Below the pieces are notes generated by a model, which was given only the letters and a program-made list of their open reading frames with translations, was not told the DNA's origin and searched no databases. The position numbers were made by a program, and so were the translations under genes. Source: Pseudomonadota bacterium (GTDB taxonomy: Bacteria; Pseudomonadota; Alphaproteobacteria; Rhizobiales; Pleomorphomonadaceae). From it: a DNA stretch of 36,564 nucleotides. Below, in pieces: positions 26,601-35,262 of the stretch; position 1 is the first letter of the stretch, and each line of letters opens with the position of its first letter. Where the stretch lies: positions 1 through 36,564 of the forward strand of contig JAEZHI010000009.1 in NCBI GenBank assembly GCA_023436885.1. The letters run 5' to 3'.

Positions 26601-27023
26601 AGGCAGATAAGGGCTCGCGGTCTCAAGACGCCGATCGTCATGCTGTCGGCCAATATTGGTGACGGCGCGATGCCGGCCAGTGATCTTGGCCATGATGACT
26701 TGCTCGCCAAGCCGTTTTCGCTCGCGGATCTTCTCGACCGAATCAGCCGGCACCTTGGAATAACGTTCGTGGAGGCCGAGATCCCGGCAAATAGCGCGCC
26801 CCCCACCCCTGCACCGCTCCAACCGCTTTCTTTGCCAGAAGCCGACATCGCGGATCTCAAGTCGCTTGCGGCAATCGGCTACGTGCGTGGGTTGGAGGGT
26901 AAGCTGGCAGCTCTCGCACAAACCGGCGCAAATCCGGCAGCCATTGCGGCACTGAGCGCACACCTCTCGGCTTTCGATCTCGCCCGCTTCACCGTCACGC
27001 TCGAGGATATGACGTCGTCATGA
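23664..27023 (+). CDS. Hybrid histidine kinase with NCS1 permease-like sensor domain
   Basis: This 1119-residue protein fuses a transporter-like sensor to a kinase. Residues 30-490 hold about twelve hydrophobic helices with the look of NCS1 cytosine/purine permeases, including DLLTRGAGFGYIGS. A cysteine-rich segment at 499-536 (eight Cys, plus H504 and H533) follows, then two more helices (about 575-630), a short coiled coil, a HisKA domain with phospho-acceptor H682 in GLSHELRTPLN, an ATPase domain (LLSNAIKFT, DTGVGIP, GLGLGLTI) and a receiver with D967 in FIDIRMPGMSGWE. A C-terminal helical tail of about 60 residues follows. The start at 23664 lies behind GGGGA. It is divergent from urtA and overlaps the next regulator gene by four bases. 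The ligand is unknown; urea or a related amide or base is plausible. Confidence 0.88.
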   Translation: MAARQRIIPIRRQYNRWVANETLEDYALRFTAKSARRWSQERVAQTAIGAISFLALEAIGGAITLSYGTINAVAAIVAASIAMLAVGWPIARTAARHGVDIDLLTRGAGFGYIGSTVTSLIYASFTFILFAIEASIMSTALEMALGLPLWVGYIVSTLLVIPLVTHGIAWISRFQILTQPVWIVLNILPFVFIALSDGASFSDWAAFPGRDGVAGSGFQLVAFGAASAVILALTAQIGEQVDFLRFLPARLPGSGRRRRVAVFLAGAGWVVLGVPKMIAGSFLAVLALSSGVPIEHAAEPARMYAVAFGYVLPSGLWLYLLTAAFVVVSQLKINVMNAYAGSLAWSNFFSRLTHSHPGRVVWLVFNVSIALLLMEIGIYQALEQTLAVFSIVAVAWLSTISADLLINKPLGLSPPGIEFKRAHLWDVNPVGVGAMAAAAVMGLLAHVGLAGDIAEAFAPFVALVTAFLVAPLIAWLTDGRFYLARKPRRTYALAPRLTCSVCEHDFEAEDMSYCPAYQAPICSLCCSLDARCHDRCKPKARLGTQMRTVFARLLPDAVISAANTRLGRYLLELSLWVALSGLIMWFVYREAAASHPNEAALIGRTLAVVFFVFSVVIGIVVWFFVLARDSRGVAEEESARQTQALFQEIAAHKRTDAELQKAKEKAEAASNAKSRYVVGLSHELRTPLNAVLGYAQILERDPAIADGRRNAVGVIRRSAEHLSGLIDGLLDISRIEAGRFRIRLADVRIHDLLDQIEGMFRLQAEAKGLAFHASRASDLPAVVRTDEKRLRQVLVNLLSNAIKFTPQGSVTLTVDYRNQVARFTVTDTGVGIPKDDQGRIFEPFERGQHAASTHIPGLGLGLTITRLLVETMGGDIAIASAPGSGTSFHVRLMLGAVAGAAAIDGDRPVTGYGGPRRSIWVVDDNAEHRDMMVEMLAPLGFTVLTAAGGEECLAFLDTSQPDILFIDIRMPGMSGWELVRQIRARGLKTPIVMLSANIGDGAMPASDLGHDDLLAKPFSLADLLDRISRHLGITFVEAEIPANSAPPTPAPLQPLSLPEADIADLKSLAAIGYVRGLEGKLAALAQTGANPAAIAALSAHLSAFDLARFTVTLEDMTSS

Positions 27024-27886
27024 CCCAAACCCGCGACACCGTGCTCGTCGTTGACGACAGTCCTGAGACCCTGAGCTTTCTGACAGACGCCATGGAAGCG
27101 GAGGGCGTCACCGTTCTGGTGGCAACGTCCGGCCGACAGGCACTCGCTATCGCAGGCCGCGTGACGCCGGACGTGGTGCTGATGGACGCGGTGATGCCGG
27201 AAATGGATGGCTTCGATACCTGCCGCGCGCTGAAAGCCATGCCCGCCCTCACCCATGTGCCGGTGATTTTCATGACAGGCTTGAGCGAGACCGAGCATAT
27301 CGTTCGTGGCCTTGCCTCAGGAGGCGTGGACTATCTCACCAAGCCGATTGATCTCGACGAACTGCGGGCCCGTATCCGCGTTCACCTAGCCAACGCGCGC
27401 GCCAACTTTTCCGCTCAAGCCGCACTCGACGCCGCTGGACGTCACCTCGTTGCACTTGATTCTCTGGGGCGAATCGTCTGGGCGACCCCTCAAGCTGGCC
27501 ATCTGATCGATCAGCTCGGGATCGCCAAGGCAATCGAGGCGGCCGCGATCAACGACGATGGCCCCCTTGAGGTCGGAGTCCCCAGCGGTATGCCGCTTCT
27601 CCTCGCCCCGGTCGGTGCCGCCGGACCGGGTGAACGTCTCTACAGGCTCGGGCGCAGCGAAGCGGGCGAAGCCGATCTTCTGAAGTCCCGCTTCGGCCTG
27701 ACGGTGCGAGAAGGAGAAGTCCTGCTTTGGATTGGCCGGGGCAAGACCAACAAGGACATCGGCGATATCCTCGGCCTTTCCCCCCGCACCGTGAACAAGC
27801 ATCTCGAACAGATCTATGCGAAGCTCGGCGTAGAAAATCGCGCATCGGCCGCACTCAAGGCGGCCGATGCACTTCGCGAAGTTTGA
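27020..27886 (+). CDS. Response regulator with LuxR-type DNA-binding domain
   Basis: The 288-residue protein has an N-terminal receiver: acidic D12-D13, phospho-acceptor D56 in VVLMDAVMPEMDG, T86 and K108 of DYLTKPI. A middle region of about 90 residues is unlike known output domains and contains HLVALDSLGRIVWATPQA, which recalls a degenerate PAS fold. The LuxR/NarL-type helix-turn-helix is at about 225-285 (LTVREGEVLLWIGRGKTNKD, then LSPRTVNKHLEQIYAKLGV). Its ATG overlaps the kinase stop (ATGA), so the two form a cognate pair. The most likely target is the urt promoter region next door. Confidence 0.92.
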   Translation: MTQTRDTVLVVDDSPETLSFLTDAMEAEGVTVLVATSGRQALAIAGRVTPDVVLMDAVMPEMDGFDTCRALKAMPALTHVPVIFMTGLSETEHIVRGLASGGVDYLTKPIDLDELRARIRVHLANARANFSAQAALDAAGRHLVALDSLGRIVWATPQAGHLIDQLGIAKAIEAAAINDDGPLEVGVPSGMPLLLAPVGAAGPGERLYRLGRSEAGEADLLKSRFGLTVREGEVLLWIGRGKTNKDIGDILGLSPRTVNKHLEQIYAKLGVENRASAALKAADALREV

Positions 27887-27918
27887 ATACCGCCAAGGCT
27901 GAGCGGCAAGGCGCTTGG

Positions 27919-28950
27919 CTACCGGCCACCCGACAGCTTGCGGAAGCGCTGTGCGACACCCTGGACACCATAGGGATAATCGGCCGATACCGGCGCGCTG
28001 ATGGCGGTGAGCCGATCCAGTGCATCATTCGCCAGCTTGAGATCGGCAGCCTTGAGATTGTCGGCCAGTTGCTCCGGCGTTCGCGCACCGAGAATCACCG
28101 AAGTGACGGCGGGCCGCGCCGCAAGCCAAGCCAAGGCGACCTGCGCCATCGTGACGCCGAGTTCCTTTGCAATGTCTTCGACGGCGCCGATTACAGCCCA
28201 GGTCCGCTCCTCGGCATTGCGTGGCCCATAAGCCTCCATACCGCGATTTGGGTTCTCGCCGAGGCGTGTGGCGCCCGTTGGCATCTGATCTCGCTTGTAC
28301 TTGCCAGAGAGCCAACCGCCGCCGAGTGGCGACCACGGCAGAAGTCCAAGACCGGCATCAAGACAGGCGTCGACGATTTCAAGCTCGATATCCCGCACTA
28401 GGAGACTGTACTGCGGCTGCAGGGTGACCGGACGGCTGTACCCCCGGGCTTTGGCGATTTCCGAAGCCTTGGCGATATGCCAGCCGACATAGTTCGAAAA
28501 GCCGTAGTAGGCGATCTTGCCGGCGCTGACCGCATCATCAAGGAAGCGCAATGTCTCCTCGATAGGGGTCAGCGCATCCCATGCGTGCATTTGATAGAGA
28601 TCGACGTGCTCGACGCCAAGCCGCCGCAGCGATGCGTCGAGAGCGTCGCCGAGATGACGGCGGGAAAGACCGAGGTCGTTTGGCCCTGCCCCCATCGGGA
28701 AACGCCCCTTGGTCGCGACAACGGCCTGGCGTGCTTCGGTCGGCCGCGCCTTGAGCCAGCGACCGACGATTTCCTCCGATACACCTGCCGAATAGACGTC
28801 GGCCGTATCTACGAAATTACCGCCAGCAGCAAAGAAATCATCGAGCAGACGAAACGAGGTGGCTTCATTCGCTTCGGCGCCGAACGTCATGGCGCCAAGG
28901 CAGTGTACGGACACGATGGTGCCACTCGGGCCGAGCTTGCGATACTCCAT
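27919..28950 (-). CDS. Aldo/keto reductase
   Basis: This 343-residue NAD(P)H-dependent oxidoreductase has the AKR (alpha/beta)8 barrel. The catalytic tetrad is readable: D48, Y53, K81 and H122, in NFVDTADVY, VVATKGRF and LYQMHAWD. The later LPWSPLGGGWLSGKY and PAVTSVILGARTPEQLADN blocks bind the cofactor. It belongs to the group of bacterial AKRs related to YajO-like and glyceraldehyde-phosphate-reductase-like enzymes; the substrate cannot be given. I chose the ATG at 28950, behind GGAGGAG. It converges on the response regulator gene with 32 bases between the stops. It has no obvious link to its neighbours. Confidence 0.93.
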   Translation of the reverse strand: MEYRKLGPSGTIVSVHCLGAMTFGAEANEATSFRLLDDFFAAGGNFVDTADVYSAGVSEEIVGRWLKARPTEARQAVVATKGRFPMGAGPNDLGLSRRHLGDALDASLRRLGVEHVDLYQMHAWDALTPIEETLRFLDDAVSAGKIAYYGFSNYVGWHIAKASEIAKARGYSRPVTLQPQYSLLVRDIELEIVDACLDAGLGLLPWSPLGGGWLSGKYKRDQMPTGATRLGENPNRGMEAYGPRNAEERTWAVIGAVEDIAKELGVTMAQVALAWLAARPAVTSVILGARTPEQLADNLKAADLKLANDALDRLTAISAPVSADYPYGVQGVAQRFRKLSGGR

Positions 28951-29015
28951 AGGGCTCCTCCAGCTTATCTCGCAGCCTGGAAAGCTCGCCAAACTTGCGA
29001 ACAATCCGCGGCGAT

Positions 29016-29034
29016 CTATTTATCATACAAATAG
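29016..29034. promoter_or_regulatory. 19-bp inverted repeat upstream of the aldo/keto reductase
   Basis: Arms CTATTT and AAATAG are perfect around a seven-base centre, in a short AT-rich island 66 bases upstream of the reductase start. On the minus strand a TATGAT-like -10 lies inside it. The repeat could be an operator for a small dimeric regulator, but none is encoded next to it. Confidence 0.35.
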
Positions 29035-29104
29035 TTCGCTTGGCGAGAACAGCCTTTGTCCGTGCGTGGCTGAAGCCCAGGAGCGGGCGCGAGCCTAGAA
29101 CGAC

Positions 29105-29129
29105 AAAGCCCCGGTCAAACCGGGGCTTT
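29105..29129 (-). terminator. Intrinsic terminator after the RND efflux operon
   Basis: Arms AAAGCCCCGG and CCGGGGCTTT form a perfect ten-pair stem with a five-base loop. The T-run is part of the stem, so it can act in both directions. It lies 23 bases past the stop of the RND pump gene, as expected for the end of that operon. Confidence 0.8.
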
Positions 29130-29152
29130 GCTATCTTCATCAGGACCTGATC

Positions 29153-32100
29153 TCAGATTTCGGCTGCTGCCTCATCCTCGGGCGGCTTGTTGCTCCAGCC
29201 CATCCGCTCGCTCGCTCGCATGACGACATAGAACAACAGCGGCACGAAGAACAAACCGACCGTCGTGGATGCGATCATGCCGCCCATCACGCCGATACCG
29301 ATGGCGTTCTGCGCCGCCGAACCAGCCCCGGTCGCAACAGCAAGCGGAGCGACGCCGAGGATGAAAGCTAGCGACGTCATGATGATCGGACGAAGACGGA
29401 TGCGAGCCGCATGCAGCGCCGCTTCCAACAATCCCTCGCCCTGCCGCTGCAGGTCACGCGCAAACTCGACAATGAGGATGGCATTCTTCGCGGCGAGACC
29501 GATCGTCGTCAGCAGACCGACCTTGAGATAGACGTCGTTGGACTGACCAAGGAAATAGCCTGCCAGAAGGGTTCCCAACACCGAGATCGGCACCGACAGC
29601 ATGACGGCAAACGGAATTGTCCAGCTCTCGTAAAGGGCCGCAAGGCAGAGGAACACCACCAGGAAGGAGATAGCATAAAGGGCGTTCGCCTGGGCGCCGG
29701 AAAGCCGCTCCTGATACGATAGACCAATCCAGCCGGTGTTGTAGCCACCACTCTGCTTGGCGACCAGAGCCTCCATTGCGTCCATGGCCTCACCGGAAGA
29801 GGCGCCGGCGCCCGCTTGTCCCTGGATCTCGACCGCCGACACGCCATTGAAGCGCGAAAGCTTCGGGGGGCCGAATGACCAGCTGGTATTCACGAATGAA
29901 GAGAACGGAACCATCTCGCCGGAGCCATTGCGGGCATACCAGCGATTGAAATCGCTTGGTGTCATGCGGAAAGGCGCATCGCCCTGCAGATAGACCGACT
30001 TGATTTCGCCGCGGTCGAGGAAGTCGTTTACATAGGAACCGGCCCAAGCCGTCGTGATGATCGAGTTGATGTCGCCGAGGTTGATCCCGAGCGCGGTTGC
30101 CTTTTCCTGATCGATATTGACGTGGAGCTGCATCTGGTTCGGTTGAGCGTTCTCACGCACCGCCACCAGCTTGGGATTCTGGTTTGCCTGCATCAACACC
30201 TGGTCGCGGGTCGCTTCCAGGGCGGACCGCCCGTTTCCTGCGGTATCCTGCAGGTACATGTCGAAACCGCCCGTAATGCCCATGCCCGGAATGGCCGGCG
30301 GCAACAGGGTGAAAACCATCGCGTCCCTGATCGACGAGGTTGCTGCCATGGAGCGACCGACGACCGCCTTGGCCGACAGACGCGGATCGGTGCGCCCCTT
30401 GAAATCCTTGAGACGCACAAAGGCAAAGCCGGCATTCTGACCGGAACCGGCGAACGAGAAGCCTGTCACAGCCAAGACGCTGTCCACCGCTTCCGTCTCG
30501 TTTTTCAGGAAGTAGTCGGCAAACTGGTCGACCACCTGCTTGGTACGTTCGGTCGTAGCGCCTGAGGGCAACTGGATCATGGCGAGCAAGACGCCCTGAT
30601 CCTCGGTCGGGATGAAGGAGCTCGGCAGCTTGTCGAACATGAAGGCCGCACCGCCGACCAGAGCGATGAAGACGGTCAGCATACGGACGGGTCGGAAAAT
30701 AATGCCACGGATCGTCCGTTGGAAAATCGAAGAACCGTCATCGAAGCGGCGGTTGAACCACCCGAAGAAGCCACGATGTCCACCATGCGTGGGCTTCAGC
30801 ATCGTGGCGCAAAGAGCCGGCGTCAGCACGAGGGCGACAACGACCGAGAGCAACATGGCGGACACGATGGTGACCGAGAACTGACGGTAGATGATACCCG
30901 TCGCACCACCGGTGAACGCCATGGGCACGAACACCGCCGACAGCACCAAGGCGATACCGATCAGGGCGCTGGTGATTTCGCGCATCGATTTCTGAGTCGC
31001 CGCCTTGGGATGCAGCTTCTCGTCAGTCATGATGCGCTCGACGTTCTCGACCACAACAATCGCATCGTCGACCAGCAGGCCGATCGCCAGCACCATGGCA
31101 AACATGGTCAGCGTATTGATCGAATACCCCATTACCGCCAGAACGCCGAAGGTGCCGAGAAGCACCACCGGCACGGCGATAACCGGGATGAGCGTCGCCC
31201 TGAAATTCTGCAGGAACAGATACATGACCAGGAAGACAAGGACGACCGCCTCGACCAGCGTCTCGACCACCTTCTCGATCGAGAGCTTCACGAACGGTGT
31301 CGTGTCATAAGCATAGACATATTCAATGTTCTGCGGCAGCGATGGCTTCAACCGGTCGAGCGTCTGGCGAACGTTGTCGGCAGTCTGGAGAGCGTTGGCG
31401 CCGGAGGCGAGGTTGACGCCGAAGGCGGCGGCCGGCTTGCCGTTATAGTAGGCTTGCGTCGCATAGCTGTCGGAGCCGATTTCAACCCGAGCCACATCTC
31501 CCAGCCGCACGATCGAACCGTCCTGTTGGGTTTTCAGGATGATGTTGCGAAACTGTTCGGGCGTCTGAAGTTGGCTCTGGGCGGTGATGGTGGCATTGAG
31601 TTGCACACCCTTGGCAGCCGGCAGACCGCCGATCTGGCCAGCTGAAACCTGAGCGTTCTGTGCTTTGACGGCCGTCGCCACGTCACTTGGCGTCAGGGTG
31701 AACTTGTTGAGCTTGTCCGGGTCCAGCCAGATGCGCATGGCATAGCTTGAACCGAACAGCGTCAGGTCGCCGACGCCCTGAACGCGACGCAGCTGATCCT
31801 TGAGGCGCGTGGAGACGATGTCGGCGAGATCGGTACCGTTGAGCGTTCCATCCGTCGAAACCAGCGCCACCGCCATCAGGAAGGAGTTCGTCGACTTGGT
31901 AACCCTGATGCCCTGGTCAATGACCGCCTGGGGCAAAGTCGACTCGACCAGCTGCAATTTGTTCTGCACCTGCATCTGGGCAATGTCGCCATTTGCCTTG
32001 TTGGAGAAAGTCAGCGTGATCGAGGCGGAGCCATCGGATGCCGACGAGGACTCCATGTAGTCGAGGTTGTCGAGGCCGTTCATGTTCTGCTCGATAACCT

Positions 32101-32287
32101 TGGTCACGGCATTTTCGACGGTCTCGGCACTGGCGCCAGGATAGGTGGCCGAAATACGCACCGTTGGCGGCGCAATCTCCGGATATTGCGAGATCGACAG
32201 CGTCGATATGGCAAGGAGGCCCGCCAGCATGATGGTGATGGCAATCACCCAGGCGAAAACGGGACGATTGATAAAGAACTGGGCCAT
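29153..32287 (-). CDS. RND multidrug efflux permease (HAE1 family)
   Basis: This 1044-residue inner-membrane pump belongs to the AcrB/MexB group and exports drugs and other hydrophobic compounds using the proton gradient. The start MAQFFINRPVFAWVIAI is canonical. The proton-relay aspartate pair lies in AIGLLVDDAIVVVENVERI in TM4. Two large periplasmic loops and the duplicated six-helix halves are complete, and the end of the second half reads GGMIASTTVGLFFVPLLFYV. I chose the ATG at 32287 on conservation; an ATG at 32305 is possible. It is the last gene of the operon and follows the adaptor gene after 131 bases with a hairpin. The substrate range cannot be read from sequence. Confidence 0.95.
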   Translation of the reverse strand: MAQFFINRPVFAWVIAITIMLAGLLAISTLSISQYPEIAPPTVRISATYPGASAETVENAVTKVIEQNMNGLDNLDYMESSSASDGSASITLTFSNKANGDIAQMQVQNKLQLVESTLPQAVIDQGIRVTKSTNSFLMAVALVSTDGTLNGTDLADIVSTRLKDQLRRVQGVGDLTLFGSSYAMRIWLDPDKLNKFTLTPSDVATAVKAQNAQVSAGQIGGLPAAKGVQLNATITAQSQLQTPEQFRNIILKTQQDGSIVRLGDVARVEIGSDSYATQAYYNGKPAAAFGVNLASGANALQTADNVRQTLDRLKPSLPQNIEYVYAYDTTPFVKLSIEKVVETLVEAVVLVFLVMYLFLQNFRATLIPVIAVPVVLLGTFGVLAVMGYSINTLTMFAMVLAIGLLVDDAIVVVENVERIMTDEKLHPKAATQKSMREITSALIGIALVLSAVFVPMAFTGGATGIIYRQFSVTIVSAMLLSVVVALVLTPALCATMLKPTHGGHRGFFGWFNRRFDDGSSIFQRTIRGIIFRPVRMLTVFIALVGGAAFMFDKLPSSFIPTEDQGVLLAMIQLPSGATTERTKQVVDQFADYFLKNETEAVDSVLAVTGFSFAGSGQNAGFAFVRLKDFKGRTDPRLSAKAVVGRSMAATSSIRDAMVFTLLPPAIPGMGITGGFDMYLQDTAGNGRSALEATRDQVLMQANQNPKLVAVRENAQPNQMQLHVNIDQEKATALGINLGDINSIITTAWAGSYVNDFLDRGEIKSVYLQGDAPFRMTPSDFNRWYARNGSGEMVPFSSFVNTSWSFGPPKLSRFNGVSAVEIQGQAGAGASSGEAMDAMEALVAKQSGGYNTGWIGLSYQERLSGAQANALYAISFLVVFLCLAALYESWTIPFAVMLSVPISVLGTLLAGYFLGQSNDVYLKVGLLTTIGLAAKNAILIVEFARDLQRQGEGLLEAALHAARIRLRPIIMTSLAFILGVAPLAVATGAGSAAQNAIGIGVMGGMIASTTVGLFFVPLLFYVVMRASERMGWSNKPPEDEAAAEI

Positions 32288-32376
32288 TCCTTGCCTCGAC
32301 GACATGGGTCCGCCAATCAGGCGAATCCGGAAGCGAATAACGATCAGCGCATCGATGTGCACCGCGAACCGGCCTG

Positions 32377-32394
32377 AGGCGGCATTTGCCGCCT
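32377..32394 (-). promoter_or_regulatory. hairpin between adaptor and pump genes
   Basis: Arms AGGCGGC and GCCGCCT pair perfectly around ATTT. The hairpin is 24 bases past the adaptor stop and about 90 bases before the pump start. No T-tract follows, so it is more likely a message-stability or attenuation element than a full terminator. Confidence 0.45.
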
Positions 32395-32418
32395 AGAGAC
32401 CTATCGAACAGTCAGGCG

Positions 32419-33699
32419 TCAGGGCGCTTTGGCGGGCGCCGCAGCAGCGGCAGCAGCCTGCTTTTTGACGAGACCGTCGGCTCCAAGCTCGACCTCGGCG
32501 AATTTCACTTCCATGCCAGGCCGGATCTTCTGCACGCCTTCGACGATCAGGCGGTCGCCGTCGGCAACGCCCTTGTCCACCACCCAGGTGTAGCCATAGG
32601 CACGATCGGCCGTCAGCATGCGCGCCTCGACCTTGTTGTCCTTTGTCAGAAAATAGGCGGTTGCCTGGCCTGTCACATTTCGGCTGACCGCCCGCTGCGG
32701 AAGCAGAAAGACATTCTCCTCGGTCCCGATCTCGACGGCGGCCCGCATGTACATGCCCGGCAAGAGCCGCAATTTCGGGTTCGCAAAGCTCGAGCGAAGA
32801 GTCACGGTATCCGTGGTTTCATCGACACTTGCCTCGGTCGAAATGATACGACCGGTCTCTTCGTAAACCGAATTATCGTCGAGCTTGAGAGTGACCTTCG
32901 GCCCCTCCTTGCCGGCAACCACGCCTTGGCTTTCGATAGCCTGCCGCATGCGACGCATGCTCGTGCTGGAGGCGCTAAGGTCAACATAGATCGGATCGAT
33001 CTGCCGGATGGTCGCGAGCGCAGTGGCCTGGCCTGCCGTTACAAGTGCGCCCTCCGTCACAGAAGAGCGGCCGATCAAGCCAGAAATCGGCGCCTTGACC
33101 TCGGTATAGCCGAGATTGATCTCAGCCGTACGAACGGCCGAGGCCGCCGATGCAGCTGCTGCCTTGGCCTGAAGAAGTGCCGAACGGGCCTCGTCGATAT
33201 CCTGCTTGGAAACGCCGTTGACGTTGGCGAGCTCCTGATAGCGGTCAAACTTGGCCTGGGCGCTCGGAACACTTGCTTCGTAACGCTCGAGATCCGCTTT
33301 GGCTGCGTCAAGCGTTGCCTGGTAGGAGCGCGCGTCGATCCGATAGAGAACGTCACCGGCATTCACCCGCGATCCCTCTTCGAACACTCGTTTCTCGATG
33401 ATGCCGCCGACCTGAGGCCGAATCTCCGCCACTGCCGATGCGGCAGTACGCCCGGCCACTTCTTCGACGATCGGCGCCGACGTGGGATGAACGACAATGA
33501 AGCCGACTTCCGGGGTTGGCATCTGCATACCCCCGGGCGCACCGCCACCCGGCGCTCCAGCCGGAGCACCACCGCTCTTCGCCCCAAGCATGTCGCCAGC
33601 CTTGTGCAAGACGGCACCAACTTGCTCGCAACCGGAGACCAGCGGCAACGCTACGGCGAGCACCAACGCACCGCCAGCCAGCTTCTTGAGGTTCGTCAC
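32419..33699 (-). CDS. RND efflux periplasmic adaptor lipoprotein
   Basis: The 426-residue membrane-fusion protein links the pump to the outer-membrane channel. A lipoprotein signal with lipobox LVSGC (C24) is at the N-terminus. A Gly/Ala/Pro-rich linker (about 40-60) follows, then a lipoyl half (AEIRPQVGGIIEKRVFEEGS), a coiled-coil hairpin of about 60 residues, the second lipoyl half (TEVKAPISGLIGRSSVTEGA) and the beta-barrel domain. The start is a GTG whose second and third bases overlap the stop of the outer-membrane factor gene, a coupling signal. A lysine- and alanine-rich tail ends the protein. It matches the AcrA/MexA family. Confidence 0.94.
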   Translation of the reverse strand: MTNLKKLAGGALVLAVALPLVSGCEQVGAVLHKAGDMLGAKSGGAPAGAPGGGAPGGMQMPTPEVGFIVVHPTSAPIVEEVAGRTAASAVAEIRPQVGGIIEKRVFEEGSRVNAGDVLYRIDARSYQATLDAAKADLERYEASVPSAQAKFDRYQELANVNGVSKQDIDEARSALLQAKAAAASAASAVRTAEINLGYTEVKAPISGLIGRSSVTEGALVTAGQATALATIRQIDPIYVDLSASSTSMRRMRQAIESQGVVAGKEGPKVTLKLDDNSVYEETGRIISTEASVDETTDTVTLRSSFANPKLRLLPGMYMRAAVEIGTEENVFLLPQRAVSRNVTGQATAYFLTKDNKVEARMLTADRAYGYTWVVDKGVADGDRLIVEGVQKIRPGMEVKFAEVELGADGLVKKQAAAAAAAPAKAP

Positions 33700-35183
33700 T
33701 TCTTATCTCCGGATACGGACGGCATGGTCTTTTGAGGATCGGTATTGGCAAGCGAGGCAAAATTGTCGGGCCGGTTCCACCAGCCGCCGCCCAACGCCTC
33801 GAACAGCGCAACGGCATCAAGGTAACGCGACGCCTCGGCAGAGGCGCGAGAGAGACGTGCGGACTGATAGGTCGACTGCGCCGAAAGCACGTCTGTGTAG
33901 GAAACCGTTCCCGCTTTGAATAGCGTCTGCGACAGATCGAGGCTTTCCTTGGCTGCCTTCTCCGCTGCGAGATATCCGGCGAGCGCTTGGCGATCGTGCT
34001 GCAGAGCGCGCAGCGCGTTGGCGACGTCCTTGAAAGCCGTCAGCACGGTCGAACGGTAGTTGGCAGCCGCAGCCTCGTAGGCCGCTTCGGCAGCACGCTT
34101 GGTGTGAAGAAGCGTTCCACCCTTGAAAATAGGCTGGGCCAGACTGGCGGCGATACTCCAGCCGGTGGTGTTGGACTCAAAGAGGTTATCGAGCTGAGCG
34201 GCGGAAGTCGGCAGGGATGCGGACAGCGTGACCTGCGGCAGCATGTTCGCCGTGGCGACACCAATCTCCGCCGACGCGCGATGAAGCTGCGCTTCGGCGG
34301 CGCGGATATCGGGTCGCTGCTGAACGAGGGCCGAGGGTATGCTGAGCGGCAGGGCATGCGGCAGCTGAAGCCCGGCAATCCGGAAATTCCGCGACGCATA
34401 CTGATTGGGAAAGTCGCCAATCAGCGCAGCAATTGTGTTCTGCTGCAGGGCCAGCGCCTTCTGCAAGGACGGCAACGATGCCTGCGCCTGAGCAAGTGCC
34501 GCCTGCTGCTGCAAGACGTTGGCGCGAGCCGCGGTGCCGACGCTGACCTGATTATTGAGGACGCCGAGCAGCTCCTGATAGGAGGCAATGACCTCTTGCG
34601 AGGCAGCAATCTGCTCTCGATAAGATGCTTCCTGGATGACGGCCTGTGCCAAGCTCGATGTCACCGTCAGATAAGTGGCTTCAGCAGTGAATCCCTGCGC
34701 CTCCGCCGAGGCCTTGGATGCCTCGATGGACCGGCGCGTGCCACCGAAGATATCGAGCGGATAGGAGAGCGACGGCGCTACACTATAAAGAGTGTAGATG
34801 CCGATATTGGACGAACCGGTCGAGTCCGTGCGCGTCGCACTGCTTGAGAGGGAGAGGCTGGGAAACAGGCTCCCGCTCGTGGCAAGGGCATTCTCGTTTG
34901 CCTGTTTCAGATTAGCCCGTGCGGCGTCGAGATCCGGATTGTGCTCAATCGCCCGCTTCATCAGCGCATCGAGATCTTTGTTGCGGAAAAGCTCCCACCA
35001 GCGGCCCGGCACGTCGGCACCGTATGCGAGACTCGCACCGGTGGTGCGTGCGGCATTGGTGTCGCCCGAGCCCAAGTAGCCCGCTGCCGGATCCAGAGTA
35101 GGCCGCTCAAAGTCAGGACCGACAGCACAGCCGGCGAGCATGGTCACCGACAGGAAAAGAGAAACAAGCCGAGCCGGCGTCAT
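33696..35183 (-). CDS. Outer-membrane factor lipoprotein (NodT/OprM family)
   Basis: This 495-residue protein is the TolC-like outer-membrane channel of the efflux system. A lipobox LAGC (C19) with AVGPDFERP next to it is typical of the NodT group. The two repeated halves each carry an alpha-helical barrel segment; QQRPDIRAAEAQLHRASAEIGVA is a characteristic string. I chose the ATG at 35183, behind a G-rich ribosome-binding site (GGGGTGGGGG). It is transcribed first, before the adaptor and pump, which is less usual than the adaptor-pump-channel order. Its stop overlaps the adaptor GTG start. Confidence 0.94.
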   Translation of the reverse strand: MTPARLVSLFLSVTMLAGCAVGPDFERPTLDPAAGYLGSGDTNAARTTGASLAYGADVPGRWWELFRNKDLDALMKRAIEHNPDLDAARANLKQANENALATSGSLFPSLSLSSSATRTDSTGSSNIGIYTLYSVAPSLSYPLDIFGGTRRSIEASKASAEAQGFTAEATYLTVTSSLAQAVIQEASYREQIAASQEVIASYQELLGVLNNQVSVGTAARANVLQQQAALAQAQASLPSLQKALALQQNTIAALIGDFPNQYASRNFRIAGLQLPHALPLSIPSALVQQRPDIRAAEAQLHRASAEIGVATANMLPQVTLSASLPTSAAQLDNLFESNTTGWSIAASLAQPIFKGGTLLHTKRAAEAAYEAAAANYRSTVLTAFKDVANALRALQHDRQALAGYLAAEKAAKESLDLSQTLFKAGTVSYTDVLSAQSTYQSARLSRASAEASRYLDAVALFEALGGGWWNRPDNFASLANTDPQKTMPSVSGDKK

Positions 35184-35242
35184 CAAAGCCCCCACCCCAA
35201 AAACCAACCGCCCGACCGGATAGGCATACCAGCAGCCAGGGC

Positions 35243-35262
35243 ACGAACAAAGACGAACAAAC
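35243..35262. repeat. two tandem 10-bp repeats near the OMF start
   Basis: ACGAACAAAG is followed directly by ACGAACAAAC, and a weaker third copy begins after it. The period is one helical turn, so the repeats sit on one face of the DNA, 60 to 80 bases upstream of the outer-membrane factor ATG. They may bind a regulator or affect the leader; no function is shown. Confidence 0.35.

Noticed and set aside
27892..27919. Terminator between the response regulator and aldo/keto reductase genes
   Set aside because: Only six stem pairs, a 16-base loop and no T-tract.
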